Positions 26,410 through 36,149 of a stretch of 64,000 nucleotides of DNA are shown one piece after another; position 1 is the first letter of the stretch; the number at the start of each line of letters is the position of its first letter. Origin of the DNA: Enterobacter hormaechei subsp. xiangfangensis. Its GTDB lineage: Bacteria; Pseudomonadota; Gammaproteobacteria; Enterobacterales; Enterobacteriaceae. The position numbers and the translations under genes are program-made. Location of the stretch: contig NZ_CP017183.1 in NCBI RefSeq assembly GCF_001729785.1, positions 2,356,001 through 2,420,000 on the forward strand, in the 5' to 3' direction. The notes beneath the pieces are model-generated. The model was not told the origin of the DNA. It did no database searches and worked only from the letters and a program-made list of their open reading frames with translations.

Positions 26410-29400
26410 TTACGCTTTCTCGATGTTGACCAGAAACGCTTTATACTCCGGCGTTTGCGAGTTGGAATCGCCGACGTTTGGCGTCAGGGTATTGGCGATG
26501 TAGCCTTTCTGCGCTACCCCTTCAAAGCCCCAGTGCAGTGGTATGCCCACCGTTTCCACCTGCTGGCCGTGCACGTTCAGCGTTTGCAGACGACGGGTGA
26601 CCACCGCCACCGCGCGAATAAAGCCGCGCTTGCTGCTGACCTTCACGCGATCGCCATTGGCAATGCCTTTCGCCTTCGCCAGGGTTTCGCTTATCTCCAC
26701 AAACTGTTCCGGCTGCGCGATGGCGTTAAGCCGCGCGTGCTTGGTCCAGGTATGGAAATGCTCGGTCAGGCGGTAAGTAGTGCCGACATACGGGAACTTG
26801 TCTTTTTTACCTAAACGCAGCACGTCGTCTTCGTAGATGCGTACCACCGGGCTTGACACCACGTTCGGGTGCAACGGGTTAGTGCCGAGCGGCGTTTCCA
26901 TCGGCTCGTAGTGTTCAGGGAACGGCCCTTCCGCCAGTTTGTCGATAGCAAACAGACGTCCCAGCCCTTCCGGCTGCATGATAAACGGCCCGGTGTTGCT
27001 ACCCGGCGCGGCGGTGTTGAAGTCCGGGATATCGTTCCCCGTCCACTTCGTGCCGTTCCACTCGATCAGCATGCGTTTCGGATCCCACGGCTTACCGTTC
27101 ACGTCTGCGGAGGCACGGTTGTACAGTACTCGGCGGTTTAACGGCCACGCCCATGCCCAGCCCAGGGTGTTACCCAGGCCTGACGGATCGGCGTTATCGC
27201 GGTTGGCCATCTGGTTACCCTGCTCAGTCCAGCTGCCGGTGTAGATCCAGCAGGACGAGGCGGTGGTACCGTCGTCACGCAACAGCGCGAAGCTATTGAG
27301 CAACTGGCCTTTCTTCGCCACCAGATTGCCGTTGGCATCGTACAGGTCGGCCAGCGCCACGCCGTTGTTCTCTTTTGCCACCTCTTCGGACTCAGGATGA
27401 TCCGGCTGCTTGTAGTTCCAGCTCATCTTCAGCAGCGGCTCAGCGCCTTTGCCGCCTTCCGTGCGGTACATCTCGCGCAGACGATGGTAAATCCCGGCCA
27501 GAATTTCGCCGTCATTACGCGCTTCACCCGGCGCATCCTGACCTTTCCAGTGCCACTGTAGCCAGCGGCCAGAGTTGGCAATAGAACCGTCCTCTTCCGC
27601 AAAGCAGGTCGATGGCAGGCGGAACACCTCCGTCTGAATGGATGCCGGATCGACATCGTTTGATTCACCGTGGTTCTGCCAGAACGTAGACGTTTCGGTG
27701 ACCAGCGGATCGATAACCACCATGTACTTCAGCTTGCTCAGGCTGCGAACGACTTTGTTTTTATCCGGGAATGACGCCACCGGGTTAAAGCCCTGGCAGA
27801 TATACCCCGTGACGTCGCCCTTATCCATCATGTTGAAATACTTGATGACATCGTAAGCCTGGTCCCATTTCGGCAACCACTCAAAGCCCCAGTCATTCTC
27901 TTTCTGCGCCGCGTCGCCGTAGAACGATTTCATCAGACTGACGGCAAACTTCGGATAGTTACTCCAGTAGTTCACCTGGTCCGGACGCGTCGCTTTTGGC
28001 GTGTTGGCGTCAAGCCAGCTTTGCCAGTCGGTCTGCTTCTCGGACGGCAGGGTCAGGTAACCCGGCAGGCTGGTCGACAGCAGGCCGAGGTCGGTTAAGC
28101 CCTGAATGTTAGAGTGCCCGCGCAGGGCGTTCACGCCGCCACCGGCCATCCCCATGTTGCCGAGCAGCAGCTGGATCATCGCCATGGTGCGAATGTTCTG
28201 CGCGCCCACGGTATGCTGCGTCCAGCCCAGCGCGTACAGGAACGTGGTGGTTCTGTCGGCGGCACTGGTGGAGGCCAGCACTTCACACACTTTCAGGAAG
28301 TCCGCTTTTGGCGTACCGCAGATGTTTTCCACCACGTCCGGCGTATAGCGGGAAACGTGCTGTTTCAGCAGGTTCCACACGCAGCGCGGATCGCTCAGGG
28401 TCTCATCGCGCTTCGCGTAGCCGTTTTCGTCGAACTGATAGTTCCAGGATGATTTATCGTACTGACGTTTCTCGGCGTCATAGCCGCTGAACAGACCATC
28501 TTCGAAGGCGAAATCTTCCCGCACCAGCAGGCTGGCATTGGTGTAATGCTTAACGTATTCCGCGTTAATCTTATTGTTTTCGATCAGGTACAACAGCACG
28601 CCGGAAAGGAACGTAATATCCGTACCGGAGCGGATCGGCGCATAGATATCAGCCACCGATGCCGTACGCGTAAAGCGTGGATCGACGACAATCAGCGTCG
28701 CATCGTTGTTGTTTTTCGCTTCCATCGCCCAGCGGAACCCCACCGGATGGGCTTCAGCGGCGTTACCGCCCATAACCACCACGACGTTTGCGTTTTTGAT
28801 ATCAACCCAGTGGTTGGTCATCGCACCGCGACCAAATGTTGGAGCAAGACTTGCTACCGTTGGTCCGTGTCAGACGCGCGCCTGGTTATCAACCGCCAGC
28901 ATGCCGAGGGAGCGCACAAATTTTTGCGTCAGCATGCCGGTCTCATTACTTGCCGCAGAGGCACACAGCATCCCGGTGGAGGTCCAGCGGTTTACCGTGA
29001 TGCCCTGCTCGTTCTTCTCAATAAAATTGGCGTCGCGATCCGCTTTCATCAGTTTTGCAATTCGGGAGAAAGCGTCGTCCCAGGAGATACGCTGCCATTT
29101 GTCAGACCCCGGCGCACGATATTCCGGGTAGCGCAGACGGTTTTCACTGTGGACGTAGTCCAGCAGCCCCGCCCCTTTCGGGCAAAGCGCCCCGCGGCTC
29201 ACCGGATGGTCCGGGTCCCCTTCAATATGATAAATCGCTTCTTTGGCGTTCTTCGCGCCATCACCCAGGCTATACATTAATAGCCCACAACCCACGGAGC
29301 AGTATGTGCAGGTGTTACGGATCTCTTTCGCGCGCAGCAGTTTATAGTTGCGTGCCTGAGCCAGCGCCATTTTGGGAGCGAATCCCAGCATCGCGGCTGT

Positions 29401-29457
29401 TGTTCCGGCCATACCGCCCGCGCAGATTTTAAAAAATTGTCTGCGGCTGACGTCCAT
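26410..29457 (-). CDS. fdnG: Formate dehydrogenase-N, selenocysteine molybdopterin subunit
   Basis: 1015 residues including selenocysteine, the length of E. coli FdnG. The gene is interrupted by an in-frame TGA at 28870-28872 (codon 196), in the context DNQARV-Sec-HGPTVA, and continues to 26410. The TGA is selenocysteine, not a stop. A twin-arginine signal SRRQFFKICAGG exports the folded enzyme. The first Fe-S cluster motif is CTYCSVGCGLLMYSLG. It oxidises formate at the Mo-bis-MGD site in the periplasm and passes electrons to FdnH. The start at 29457 follows AGAGGACA. Expression in E. coli needs FNR and NarL. Confidence 0.97.
28830..28872 (-). promoter_or_regulatory. SECIS element of fdnG
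   Basis: Just after the TGA, GACCAA (outer 5' arm) pairs with TTGGTC, and GCA-AGTC-TTGC forms the apical stem-loop. The apical AAGUCU resembles the GGUCU loop read by SelB in fdhF and fdnG of E. coli. Confidence 0.8.
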
Positions 29458-29519
29458 TGTTGTCCTCTTTATCTGATAAGACTTCGCGCGGCAAACTAAC
29501 AGCAAAGCCCCTTTTTTTA

Positions 29520-29533
29520 TTGCGTCAAATCAA
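29520..29533. promoter_or_regulatory. Candidate FNR box of fdnG
   Basis: Read on the minus strand, TTGATTTGACGCAA matches the FNR consensus TTGAT-N4-ATCAA at one full and one partial half-site. It is 63 bp upstream of the fdnG start, the expected area for the activator site near -42. Confidence 0.5.
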
Positions 29534-29580
29534 GGTCGCTATACTTAGCCCCCCAAATAGTCACCGCTGGTACGATTTGC

Positions 29581-29596
29581 TACTCTTTTCGGGGTA
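29581..29596. promoter_or_regulatory. Candidate NarL/NarP 7-2-7 site upstream of fdnG
   Basis: TACTCTT-TT-CGGGGTA is an inverted pair of NarL heptamers with 2-bp spacing, one base off consensus in each half. E. coli fdnG has such sites in the same upstream zone for nitrate activation. Confidence 0.45.
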
Positions 29597-29677
29597 TCTC
29601 CCCAGTAGAAAATTCGCCAGGTGTAGCGGATAGATGCTATAAGTTTTCCCTTTGATTTTTTGAAGACTGGCAGGGTA

Positions 29678-30556
29678 ATGGACAGAAAAAGAGCAACGCT
29701 GACAGGCCTGGCGGCCATATTGCTGTGGAGCACCATGGTGGGTCTCATCCGCAGCGTCAGTGAAGGACTGGGCCCGGTGGGCGGCGCGGCGATGATTTAC
29801 ACCGTCAGCGGGCTGCTGTGTCTGGTAACGGTGGGTTTTCCCGATCTTCGGCGTTTTTCCAGGCGCTATCTTCTTGCGGGCAGCATCCTGTTTGTCAGCT
29901 ATGAGATGTGCCTGGCCCTGTCGCTGGGATATGCCGCGACGCGCTCACAGGCGATTGAAGTCGGTATGGTCAATTATCTGTGGCCAAGCCTGACGATTGC
30001 CTTCGCGATTTTGTTCAACGGGCAAAAATCCACCCTGTGGGTCATCCCTGGGCTTCTCATCTCGCTGTTGGGGGTGTGCTGGGTTTTAGGTGGCGAAAAC
30101 GGTCTGCAACTGAATGACATCATGCAGAACGTCGTTTCAAGTCCGCTGAGTTATGGGCTGGCGTTTGCTGGCGCTTTTATCTGGGCCGCCTACTGCACCG
30201 TCACCAGCAAGTATGCCAAAGGGCAAAATGGCATTACCCTTTTCGTCCTGCTGACCGCCCTGAGCCTGTGGGTCAAATATGCCGTCAGCGATCAGCCCGA
30301 AATGGTGTTCAGCGTCCCGGTTGTGGTGAAGCTATTGATGTGTGGGGTTGCGCTTGGCTTTGGCTACGCCGCCTGGAATATCGGTATTCTTCACGGTAAC
30401 GTCACGGTGCTTGCGGCTGTCTCTTATTTCACGCCCGTTCTTTCCGCCGCGCTGGCGGCTATTGTGCTGAGCTCTACGCTTTCATTCTCATTCTGGCAAG
30501 GGGCATTAATGGTGTGCGCCGGATCGTTACTGTGCTGGTATGCCACGCGCAAATAG
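29678..30556 (+). CDS. yddG: Aromatic amino acid exporter YddG (DMT family)
   Basis: 292 aa with ten hydrophobic helices, EamA/DMT superfamily. It exports aromatic amino acids and also affects paraquat sensitivity. Conserved YddG blocks: IAIL-type first helix LAAILLWSTMVGLIRSVSEG, FVSYEMCLALSLGYAA, EVGMVNYLWPSLTI and GILHGNVTVLAAVSYFTPVL. I chose the ATG at 29678 (MDRKRATL after CAGGG); a TTG six codons upstream is in frame but less likely. It is divergent from fdnG, as in E. coli. Confidence 0.94.
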   Translation: MDRKRATLTGLAAILLWSTMVGLIRSVSEGLGPVGGAAMIYTVSGLLCLVTVGFPDLRRFSRRYLLAGSILFVSYEMCLALSLGYAATRSQAIEVGMVNYLWPSLTIAFAILFNGQKSTLWVIPGLLISLLGVCWVLGGENGLQLNDIMQNVVSSPLSYGLAFAGAFIWAAYCTVTSKYAKGQNGITLFVLLTALSLWVKYAVSDQPEMVFSVPVVVKLLMCGVALGFGYAAWNIGILHGNVTVLAAVSYFTPVLSAALAAIVLSSTLSFSFWQGALMVCAGSLLCWYATRK

Positions 30557-31183
30557 TATTTTTATTTTTTGCCGGGTACCCAATATGCCCGGCACAAAAT
30601 TAACAATTATTTAATGTGTGATCACACCCTCGAATATAATTGGTAACATTCGAGACAACTAAAATTTCTGTATAGAATGCCCACAGATAGCCAGAGCCGT
30701 TGTGGAAGTTGACATAAACTGACAACACAGGTAATTAGTTCAGCGCCAATATTACCGCGCTATATAGCACAAAGTGCAATAGTTTATTTCTGAATATTTC
30801 ACTTAGAAAACAGACACCGGCTCACCGGAAAATTCATAATCCGCTGTTTTATAATATGTTATCGCGCCCCACACGTTGATACTCTCTGTCAAATTCCTTT
30901 AATTCCCCAGAAAAACTAAAACGTCCAGAAATTATTTACAGCCATATTATCGTGCTTTGTTAATAATCAATTTATGTCTATATATTAACCTGATTGAGCG
31001 ATTTAAGGGCAATTTACCCGATCGGGATCACACTAATTGAAATTATCTTTAATATTTTGAAACTTATTATTGAAAGCAGTCTATGGAATTTTAAAAATAG
31101 TCTGCCATTGACGATAAGCCTCGTTTAAAAATCGCTCAGGTGGCTTAGGAAATACCTAAATAAAATTATAAGGATTATTTAAG
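30557..31183 (+). promoter_or_regulatory. Long AT-rich region upstream of the porin gene with OmpR-like sites
   Basis: 627 bp without a convincing gene. Close to yddG is a GC hairpin (TGCCGGG/CCCGGCA, 30569-30593). Near 31048-31077 is TTTAATATTTTGAAACTTA followed by TTATTGAAAGC, which resembles the tandem OmpR boxes of ompC/ompF promoters. The ribosome-binding site AAGGA lies before the porin ATG, implying a long leader that small RNAs could target. I did not find MicC or another known small RNA. Confidence 0.45.
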
Positions 31184-32257
31184 ATGAAACTTAAATTAGT
31201 TGCAGTGGCAGTGACTTCCATGTTGGCAGCTGGCGTTGTTAACGCGGCTGAAGTTTTTAACAAAGACGGTAACAAACTGGATCTGTACGGCAAAGTTACT
31301 GGTCTGCACTATTTTTCTGATGATGCTGGTAGCGACGGCGACAAAACGTATGTTCGTCTGGGCTTCAAAGGTGAAACTCAGATCAACGATCAGCTGACCG
31401 GATACGGCCAGTGGGAATATGAGTTCAAGGGCAATCGCTCCGAAGCTCAGGGTTCCGACGGCAACAAAACCCGTCTGGCCTACGCTGGTCTGAAATTCGA
31501 TGAATTCGGTTCCTTCGACTACGGTCGTAACTACGGTGTGGCTTATGACATCGGCGCATGGACTGACGTTCTGCCAGAGTTCGGTGGCGATACCTGGACG
31601 CAGACTGATGGCTTCATGACCGGCCGTACCACTGGCGTTGCAACCTACCGTAACACCGACTTCTTTGGTCTGGTTGACGGCCTGAACGTGGCTGCTCAGT
31701 ACCAGGGTAAAAACGACCGTTCAGAGATCACCGAATCCAACGGTGACGGCTGGGGTCTGTCTTCTACCTATGAATTCGACGGCTTCGGTGTGGGTGCGAC
31801 CTACGCGAAATCTGACCGTACTGACCGTCAGGTTCGTGCTGCAAGCAACCTGAACGCCGGTGGCGAAAACGCAGAAGTCTGGGCTGCTGGCCTGAAGTAC
31901 GATGCGAACGACATCTACCTGGCAACGACCTACTCTGAAACCCGCAACATGACGGCGTTCGGTAACGGTCACGTTGCCAACAAAGCGCAGAACTTCGAAG
32001 TTGTGGCGCAGTACCAGTTCGACTTCGGTCTGCGTCCATCCATCGCTTACCTGAAATCCAAAGGTAAAGACATCGGTTCTTATGGCGACCAGGATCTGGT
32101 TGAATACGTTGACGTTGGCGCGAGCTACTACTTCAACAAAAACATGTCCACCTACGTTGATTACAAAATCAACCTCGTGGATGACAGCCAGTTCACCAAA
32201 GATGCCAAAGTGGCTACCGACAACATCGTGGCTGTAGGTCTGACCTACCAGTTCTAA
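31184..32257 (+). CDS. General outer-membrane porin, OmpC/OmpD type
   Basis: 357 aa, 16-stranded trimeric porin. The signal peptide ends at VNA-AEVFN (residue 21). The mature start [17 protein letters not shown], the constriction loop 3 motif LPEFGGDTW, and the C-terminal Phe of LTYQF are standard. The location between yddG and smvA is that of ompD (nmpC) in Salmonella, so it is the syntenic counterpart, although close paralogues (OmpC, OmpN, PhoE) cannot be separated by eye. Codon use is that of a highly expressed gene. Confidence 0.88.
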   Translation: MKLKLVAVAVTSMLAAGVVNAAEVFNKDGNKLDLYGKVTGLHYFSDDAGSDGDKTYVRLGFKGETQINDQLTGYGQWEYEFKGNRSEAQGSDGNKTRLAYAGLKFDEFGSFDYGRNYGVAYDIGAWTDVLPEFGGDTWTQTDGFMTGRTTGVATYRNTDFFGLVDGLNVAAQYQGKNDRSEITESNGDGWGLSSTYEFDGFGVGATYAKSDRTDRQVRAASNLNAGGENAEVWAAGLKYDANDIYLATTYSETRNMTAFGNGHVANKAQNFEVVAQYQFDFGLRPSIAYLKSKGKDIGSYGDQDLVEYVDVGASYYFNKNMSTYVDYKINLVDDSQFTKDAKVATDNIVAVGLTYQF

Positions 32258-32270
32258 GATCTGTTAGTTC

Positions 32271-32301
32271 AAAAGGCCAGCCCTCGCGGCTGGCCTTTTT
32301 T
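32271..32301. terminator. Bidirectional terminator between porin and smvA
   Basis: AAAAGGCCAGCC-CTCGC-GGCTGGCCTTTTTT: a strong stem with T runs on both strands, serving the two convergent genes. Confidence 0.93.
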
Positions 32302-32302
32302 A

Positions 32303-33793
32303 TTACTGCTGCCCTCCGACCTTCGCCAGACTAAACCAGATCCCGACCGCCAGAATCAGCAGCATGCCTCCCGCACTGCCCAGGGCCACGCTGTGCGAGG
32401 TGATGAACGCAGTTTTCGCCGCCGTCATCACCGGCTCGGCCAGCGACGGCGTCAGCTCCTGCGCCACCTTCATCGCTTCACCGATGGACGACGAGGCTTT
32501 ATCGGTCAGCGACGCGCTCAGCCCCTGCGGCAGTACAATAGACGCCGAAAAGCTGCGGGTTAACAGCAAACCGAAAATGGCGATCCCCAGACCAGCGCCC
32601 AGCTCGTAGGACATGGTTTCGATCGCGCCTGCGGCGGCCGCTTTCTCTTTCGGCGCGGCAGCCATGATCGCTGACGTCGATGCCAGCAGTGCGCTGGCGG
32701 CACTGAAGCCCAACAGCACCATCAGGCTCCACGCCTGCCACTGTTGGGTGCTGAAATCAAGCATCGACAGGCCGATAAAACTGACTGCGCTTAGCCCCAT
32801 GCCTCCGGCCGCGACAATGCGCAGCCCCAGACGCCCGACCAGCACGCCCGCGATCGGCCCGCTAAATCCGCTCGCCACCATCACCGGCAGCATAAATATC
32901 CCTGCTTCAAACGGCGTAAAACCATGCACAAACTGCAACTCCTGCGCCATCAGCAGTTCAAAGCCCACCAGCGCAATCATGGCGGTCATCGCCATGACCA
33001 CGCCGCTTAAAATAATGCGATGGCAAAACAGACGCATGTCGATCATCGGTACGCGCGCGCGCAGCTGGATACGGACGAAGATAAACAGCATCACCGCCCC
33101 GGTAAGCAGCGTAATGGTCACCATCCACGGCGACAGCACCCCTTTCAGGGCGGTTTTGGCGCTATAGACCAGCAGTAAAATCGCCACAATTAGCATAATG
33201 GCATGGCTGATATTGAGCGGCTGCTCGGGCCGCCCCTGCTGAGCAGGCACAAAGCGCGCAGCAAGCGAAACCACCATCAGCACGATCGGCACATTAATCA
33301 GGAAGACCGAACCCCAGTAAAAGTGCTCCAGCAGCATGCCGCCAATCAGCGGGCCAAACGCCGCGCCGCCCGACCCAACGGCAGCCCAGACGCCGAGGGC
33401 GATATTACGGTGCCGCGCATCAATAAACAGCGTGCGGATCCCTGCAAGCGTAGCCGGAATAATCATCGCCGCGCCAATCGCCAGCGACGCGCGGGCGGCA
33501 ATCAGCCAGCCCGCGGACGGCGCAAAAGCCGCCGCTAACGATGACAGGCCAAACAGCACGCTGCCGATCATCAGCAGGCGCTTAAAACCTATGCGATCGC
33601 CCAGCGCGCCCATCGGCAGCACCATCCCCGCCATCACCAGCGAGTAAATATCAATAATCCACAACAATTCGTTGCCGCTGGCACCCAGCGTCATGCTCAA
33701 TGTTGGCGCCGCCACGTGCAGCACCGTCGCGTCAATCGCCACCGGGATATATACCAGCACGATAATCACTAACGCTAACCACTGACGAAACAT
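32303..33793 (-). CDS. smvA: MFS efflux pump SmvA
   Basis: 496 aa, 14 predicted helices, DHA2/QacA family. The first helix holds VLVYIPVAIDATVLHVAAPTL (the DHA2 motif D1) and motif A-like LGDRIGFKRLLM. SmvA exports cationic compounds such as methyl viologen, acriflavine and the biguanide chlorhexidine in Salmonella, Klebsiella and Enterobacter. It is divergent from a TetR gene (smvR), with two matching palindromes in between. Confidence 0.93.
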   Translation of the reverse strand: MFRQWLALVIIVLVYIPVAIDATVLHVAAPTLSMTLGASGNELLWIIDIYSLVMAGMVLPMGALGDRIGFKRLLMIGSVLFGLSSLAAAFAPSAGWLIAARASLAIGAAMIIPATLAGIRTLFIDARHRNIALGVWAAVGSGGAAFGPLIGGMLLEHFYWGSVFLINVPIVLMVVSLAARFVPAQQGRPEQPLNISHAIMLIVAILLLVYSAKTALKGVLSPWMVTITLLTGAVMLFIFVRIQLRARVPMIDMRLFCHRIILSGVVMAMTAMIALVGFELLMAQELQFVHGFTPFEAGIFMLPVMVASGFSGPIAGVLVGRLGLRIVAAGGMGLSAVSFIGLSMLDFSTQQWQAWSLMVLLGFSAASALLASTSAIMAAAPKEKAAAAGAIETMSYELGAGLGIAIFGLLLTRSFSASIVLPQGLSASLTDKASSSIGEAMKVAQELTPSLAEPVMTAAKTAFITSHSVALGSAGGMLLILAVGIWFSLAKVGGQQ

Positions 33794-33816
33794 AAATTTC
33801 CTTTTCAGTTAAAAAC

Positions 33817-33830
33817 TGGACACATGTCCA
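33817..33830. promoter_or_regulatory. SmvR operator 1
   Basis: Perfect 14-bp palindrome TGGACACATGTCCA, 24 bp upstream of the smvA start. It shares its core with a second site 35 bp away. Confidence 0.65.
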
Positions 33831-33851
33831 AATTGCGATCCTACGTAAAGT

Positions 33852-33865
33852 TGAACACTTGTCCA
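33852..33865. promoter_or_regulatory. SmvR operator 2
   Basis: TGAACACTTGTCCA is the same motif with one arm base changed, centred 35 bp from operator 1 and nearer to smvR. It probably allows repression of both divergent promoters. Confidence 0.6.
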
Positions 33866-33909
33866 GCTCTTTGTTACACTCGTTTCGTTGCCATTGAGAG
33901 TGAGAAATT

Positions 33910-34485
33910 ATGCGTTATCTGAGCAAGGACGAGCGGCGGGAAGAGATCCTCCAGGCCGCGATGCGCGTGGCGCTGACCGAAGGATTCGCTGCAATGACCG
34001 TGCGCCGCATCGCCACCGAAGCGGGCGTCGCTACCGGGCAGTTGCATCACCACTTTGCGTCGGCGGGCGAGCTTAAGTCGCTGGCGTTTGTCCGGCTAAT
34101 CCGCGATTTGCTGGATGCTGAAATCGTTGGCGAAAACGCTGGCTGGCGCGAGCGCCTGCATGCCATGCTCGGCAGCGATGACGGCGGGTTTGAGCCCTAC
34201 ATTCGGCTGTGGCGAGAGGCGCAAATTCTCGCCAGCCGGGATAGCGATATTAAAGGCGCCTACGTTTTGACTATGGAGATGTGGCACCAGGAAACGGTTG
34301 CGATTATCAGGGCCGGGGCGGAGGCCAACGCCTTTACGCTTGCTGACCAGCCGGAAAATATCGCCTGGCGTTTAATTGGTCTGGTATGTGGCCTGGATGG
34401 CATATACGTATTAAATATGCCTGAAATGGACGACGCGGCCTTTAATAAGCATCTGGATAAACTTATCTCCCTCGAATTGTTTTAA
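33910..34485 (+). CDS. smvR: TetR-family repressor of smvA
   Basis: 191 aa. The TetR HTH (about 10-55) reads REEILQAAMRVALTEGFAAM and RRIATEAGVATGQLHHHFAS. The C-terminal domain (about 85-190) is the YjdC/SmvR-type ligand domain with WREAQILASRDSD. SmvR represses smvA, and loss of smvR gives chlorhexidine tolerance in Klebsiella. The divergent layout and paired operators support this role. It ends in a terminator. Confidence 0.9.
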   Translation: MRYLSKDERREEILQAAMRVALTEGFAAMTVRRIATEAGVATGQLHHHFASAGELKSLAFVRLIRDLLDAEIVGENAGWRERLHAMLGSDDGGFEPYIRLWREAQILASRDSDIKGAYVLTMEMWHQETVAIIRAGAEANAFTLADQPENIAWRLIGLVCGLDGIYVLNMPEMDDAAFNKHLDKLISLELF

Positions 34486-34536
34486 TACTCCCATCGGGGT
34501 ATTAATTTCCGCAAAAAGTTACAATTAGTAACACAT

Positions 34537-34582
34537 AAAGCGAACCCAGATTCCCATTCCAAACTCAGGGATTCGCTTTTTT
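34537..34582 (+). terminator. Rho-independent terminator after smvR
   Basis: Arms AAAGCGAACCC and GGGATTCGCTTT (one bulge) followed by a T run close a long stem after smvR. Confidence 0.75.
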
Positions 34583-34696
34583 ATCTATCCTTTCAGATGT
34601 ATCCCATAACATCCAATAATTCCTACAAGCTATCGACAGGTATCTTTCTGTTTTTATTTAATTTTTTCTCTCCACTTGGGTAAGCAAGAGGGTGAT

Positions 34697-36082
34697 ATGT
34701 CACATCAAAGCGAGAAGAGTAACCAGCATCTGTTGAGTAACTGGAAACCGGAAAATGCGCAATTTTGGGAGAATAAAGGGAAACATATCGCACGAAGAAA
34801 CCTGTGGATTTCCGTGGCGTGTTTGCTCCTCGCGTTTTGTGTCTGGATGTTGTTTAGCGCTATTGCGGTAAACCTTAATAAGGTCGGATTTAATTTCAGC
34901 ACCGATCAGCTTTTTATGCTAACGGCATTACCTTCTCTCTCCGGCGCGATATTGCGTGTCCCCTACTCTTTTATGGTGCCGATATTTGGCGGGCGTTACT
35001 GGACCGTGTTAAGCACCGTTATCCTGGTCGTACCCTGTGTCTGGCTTGGGATCGCCATCCAGAATACCGCCACGCCTTACTGGGTCTTTATCATCATTGC
35101 ACTGCTGTGCGGTTTTGCCGGCGCCAACTTCGCTTCCAGCATGGGAAACATCAGCTTCTTCTTCCCGAAAGCCAGACAGGGCAGCGCGCTGGGCATTAAC
35201 GGCGGGCTGGGTAACCTGGGTGTGAGCGTGATGCAGCTGGTTGCGCCGCTGGTGATTTTCCTGCCGATGTTTACCTTTCTCGGCGTTCATGGCGTCCCCC
35301 AGGAGGATGGCTCGACGATGTGGCTGGCGAACGCGGCGTGGATCTGGGCGCCGCTGCTGATTCTGGCCACCCTTGCGGCGTTTTTTGGCATGAACGACAT
35401 CGCCAGCTCGAAAGCATCCATTGCCAGCCAGCTTCCGGTACTTAAGCGCTTTCACCTTTGGCTGCTGAGCCTGCTTTATCTGGCAACCTTCGGCTCGTTT
35501 ATCGGTTTCTCGGCAGGCTTTGCCATGCTGTCGAAAACCCAGTTTCCGGACGTAAATATCCTCCACCTCGCCTTCTTTGGCCCGCTGATTGGCGCCCTGG
35601 CGCGTTCGGCTGGCGGGATGATTTCAGACAGGCTGGGCGGCGTACGGGTGACGCTGATCAACTTCGTCTTTATGGCCATCTTTAGCGCCCTGATTTTCCT
35701 GACACTCCCCGGGTCTGGTTCAGGCAGTTTTATCGCCTTCTATCTGGTCTTTATGGGCCTGTTTCTGACCGCAGGCCTGGGCAGCGGCTCGACCTTCCAG
35801 ATGATCGCGATTATCTTTCGCCAAATCACCCTCGACCGCATAAAAAAACAGGGCGGGAGCGACGAACAGGCACAGCATGAAGCGGTGACCGAAACGGCTG
35901 CCGCGCTGGGCTTTATCTCTGCCATCGGTGCGGTAGGCGGGTTCTTTATTCCCAAAGCCTTTGGCACATCCCTGGCGATGACCGGATCCCCTGTGGGCGC
36001 CATGAAAGTCTTCCTCGTGTTTTACATCGTCTGCGTACTCGTCACCTGGCTGGTGTACGGCCGCAAATCCTCACAAAAATAA
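34697..36082 (+). CDS. narU: Nitrate/nitrite transporter NarU
   Basis: 461 aa, 12 helices, NarK/NarU (NNP) family of MFS. The two nitrate signature stretches are seen: GFAGANFASSMGNISFFFP and TAGLGSGSTFQMIAIIFR, with Arg residues in LSGAILRVPYSFM and LARSAGGMISDRLGG lining the substrate path. I start at the ATG at 34697 (AGAGGGTGAT before it), as this gives the E. coli length; a TTG frame runs slightly upstream. It serves the NarZ nitrate reductase encoded next to it. Confidence 0.96.
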   Translation: MSHQSEKSNQHLLSNWKPENAQFWENKGKHIARRNLWISVACLLLAFCVWMLFSAIAVNLNKVGFNFSTDQLFMLTALPSLSGAILRVPYSFMVPIFGGRYWTVLSTVILVVPCVWLGIAIQNTATPYWVFIIIALLCGFAGANFASSMGNISFFFPKARQGSALGINGGLGNLGVSVMQLVAPLVIFLPMFTFLGVHGVPQEDGSTMWLANAAWIWAPLLILATLAAFFGMNDIASSKASIASQLPVLKRFHLWLLSLLYLATFGSFIGFSAGFAMLSKTQFPDVNILHLAFFGPLIGALARSAGGMISDRLGGVRVTLINFVFMAIFSALIFLTLPGSGSGSFIAFYLVFMGLFLTAGLGSGSTFQMIAIIFRQITLDRIKKQGGSDEQAQHEAVTETAAALGFISAIGAVGGFFIPKAFGTSLAMTGSPVGAMKVFLVFYIVCVLVTWLVYGRKSSQK

Positions 36083-36095
36083 TAACTACATCTTC

Positions 36096-36123
36096 GCCGG
36101 AGCGTGATGCCTCACCCTCCGGC
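36096..36123 (+). other. Hairpin between narU and narZ
   Basis: GCCGGAG and CTCCGGC form a 7-bp stem with a 14-nt loop, with no U run. It could set the relative amounts of narU and narZYWV mRNA by processing or pausing. Confidence 0.4.
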
Positions 36124-36149
36124 CATGCTATCGAAGCAGGAGAAATGTC

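Noticed and set aside
28870..28872. In-frame TGA splitting fdnG into two open frames, which looks like a nonsense mutation
   Set aside because: It is the selenocysteine codon of FdnG, at codon 196 as in E. coli, and a SECIS hairpin follows.
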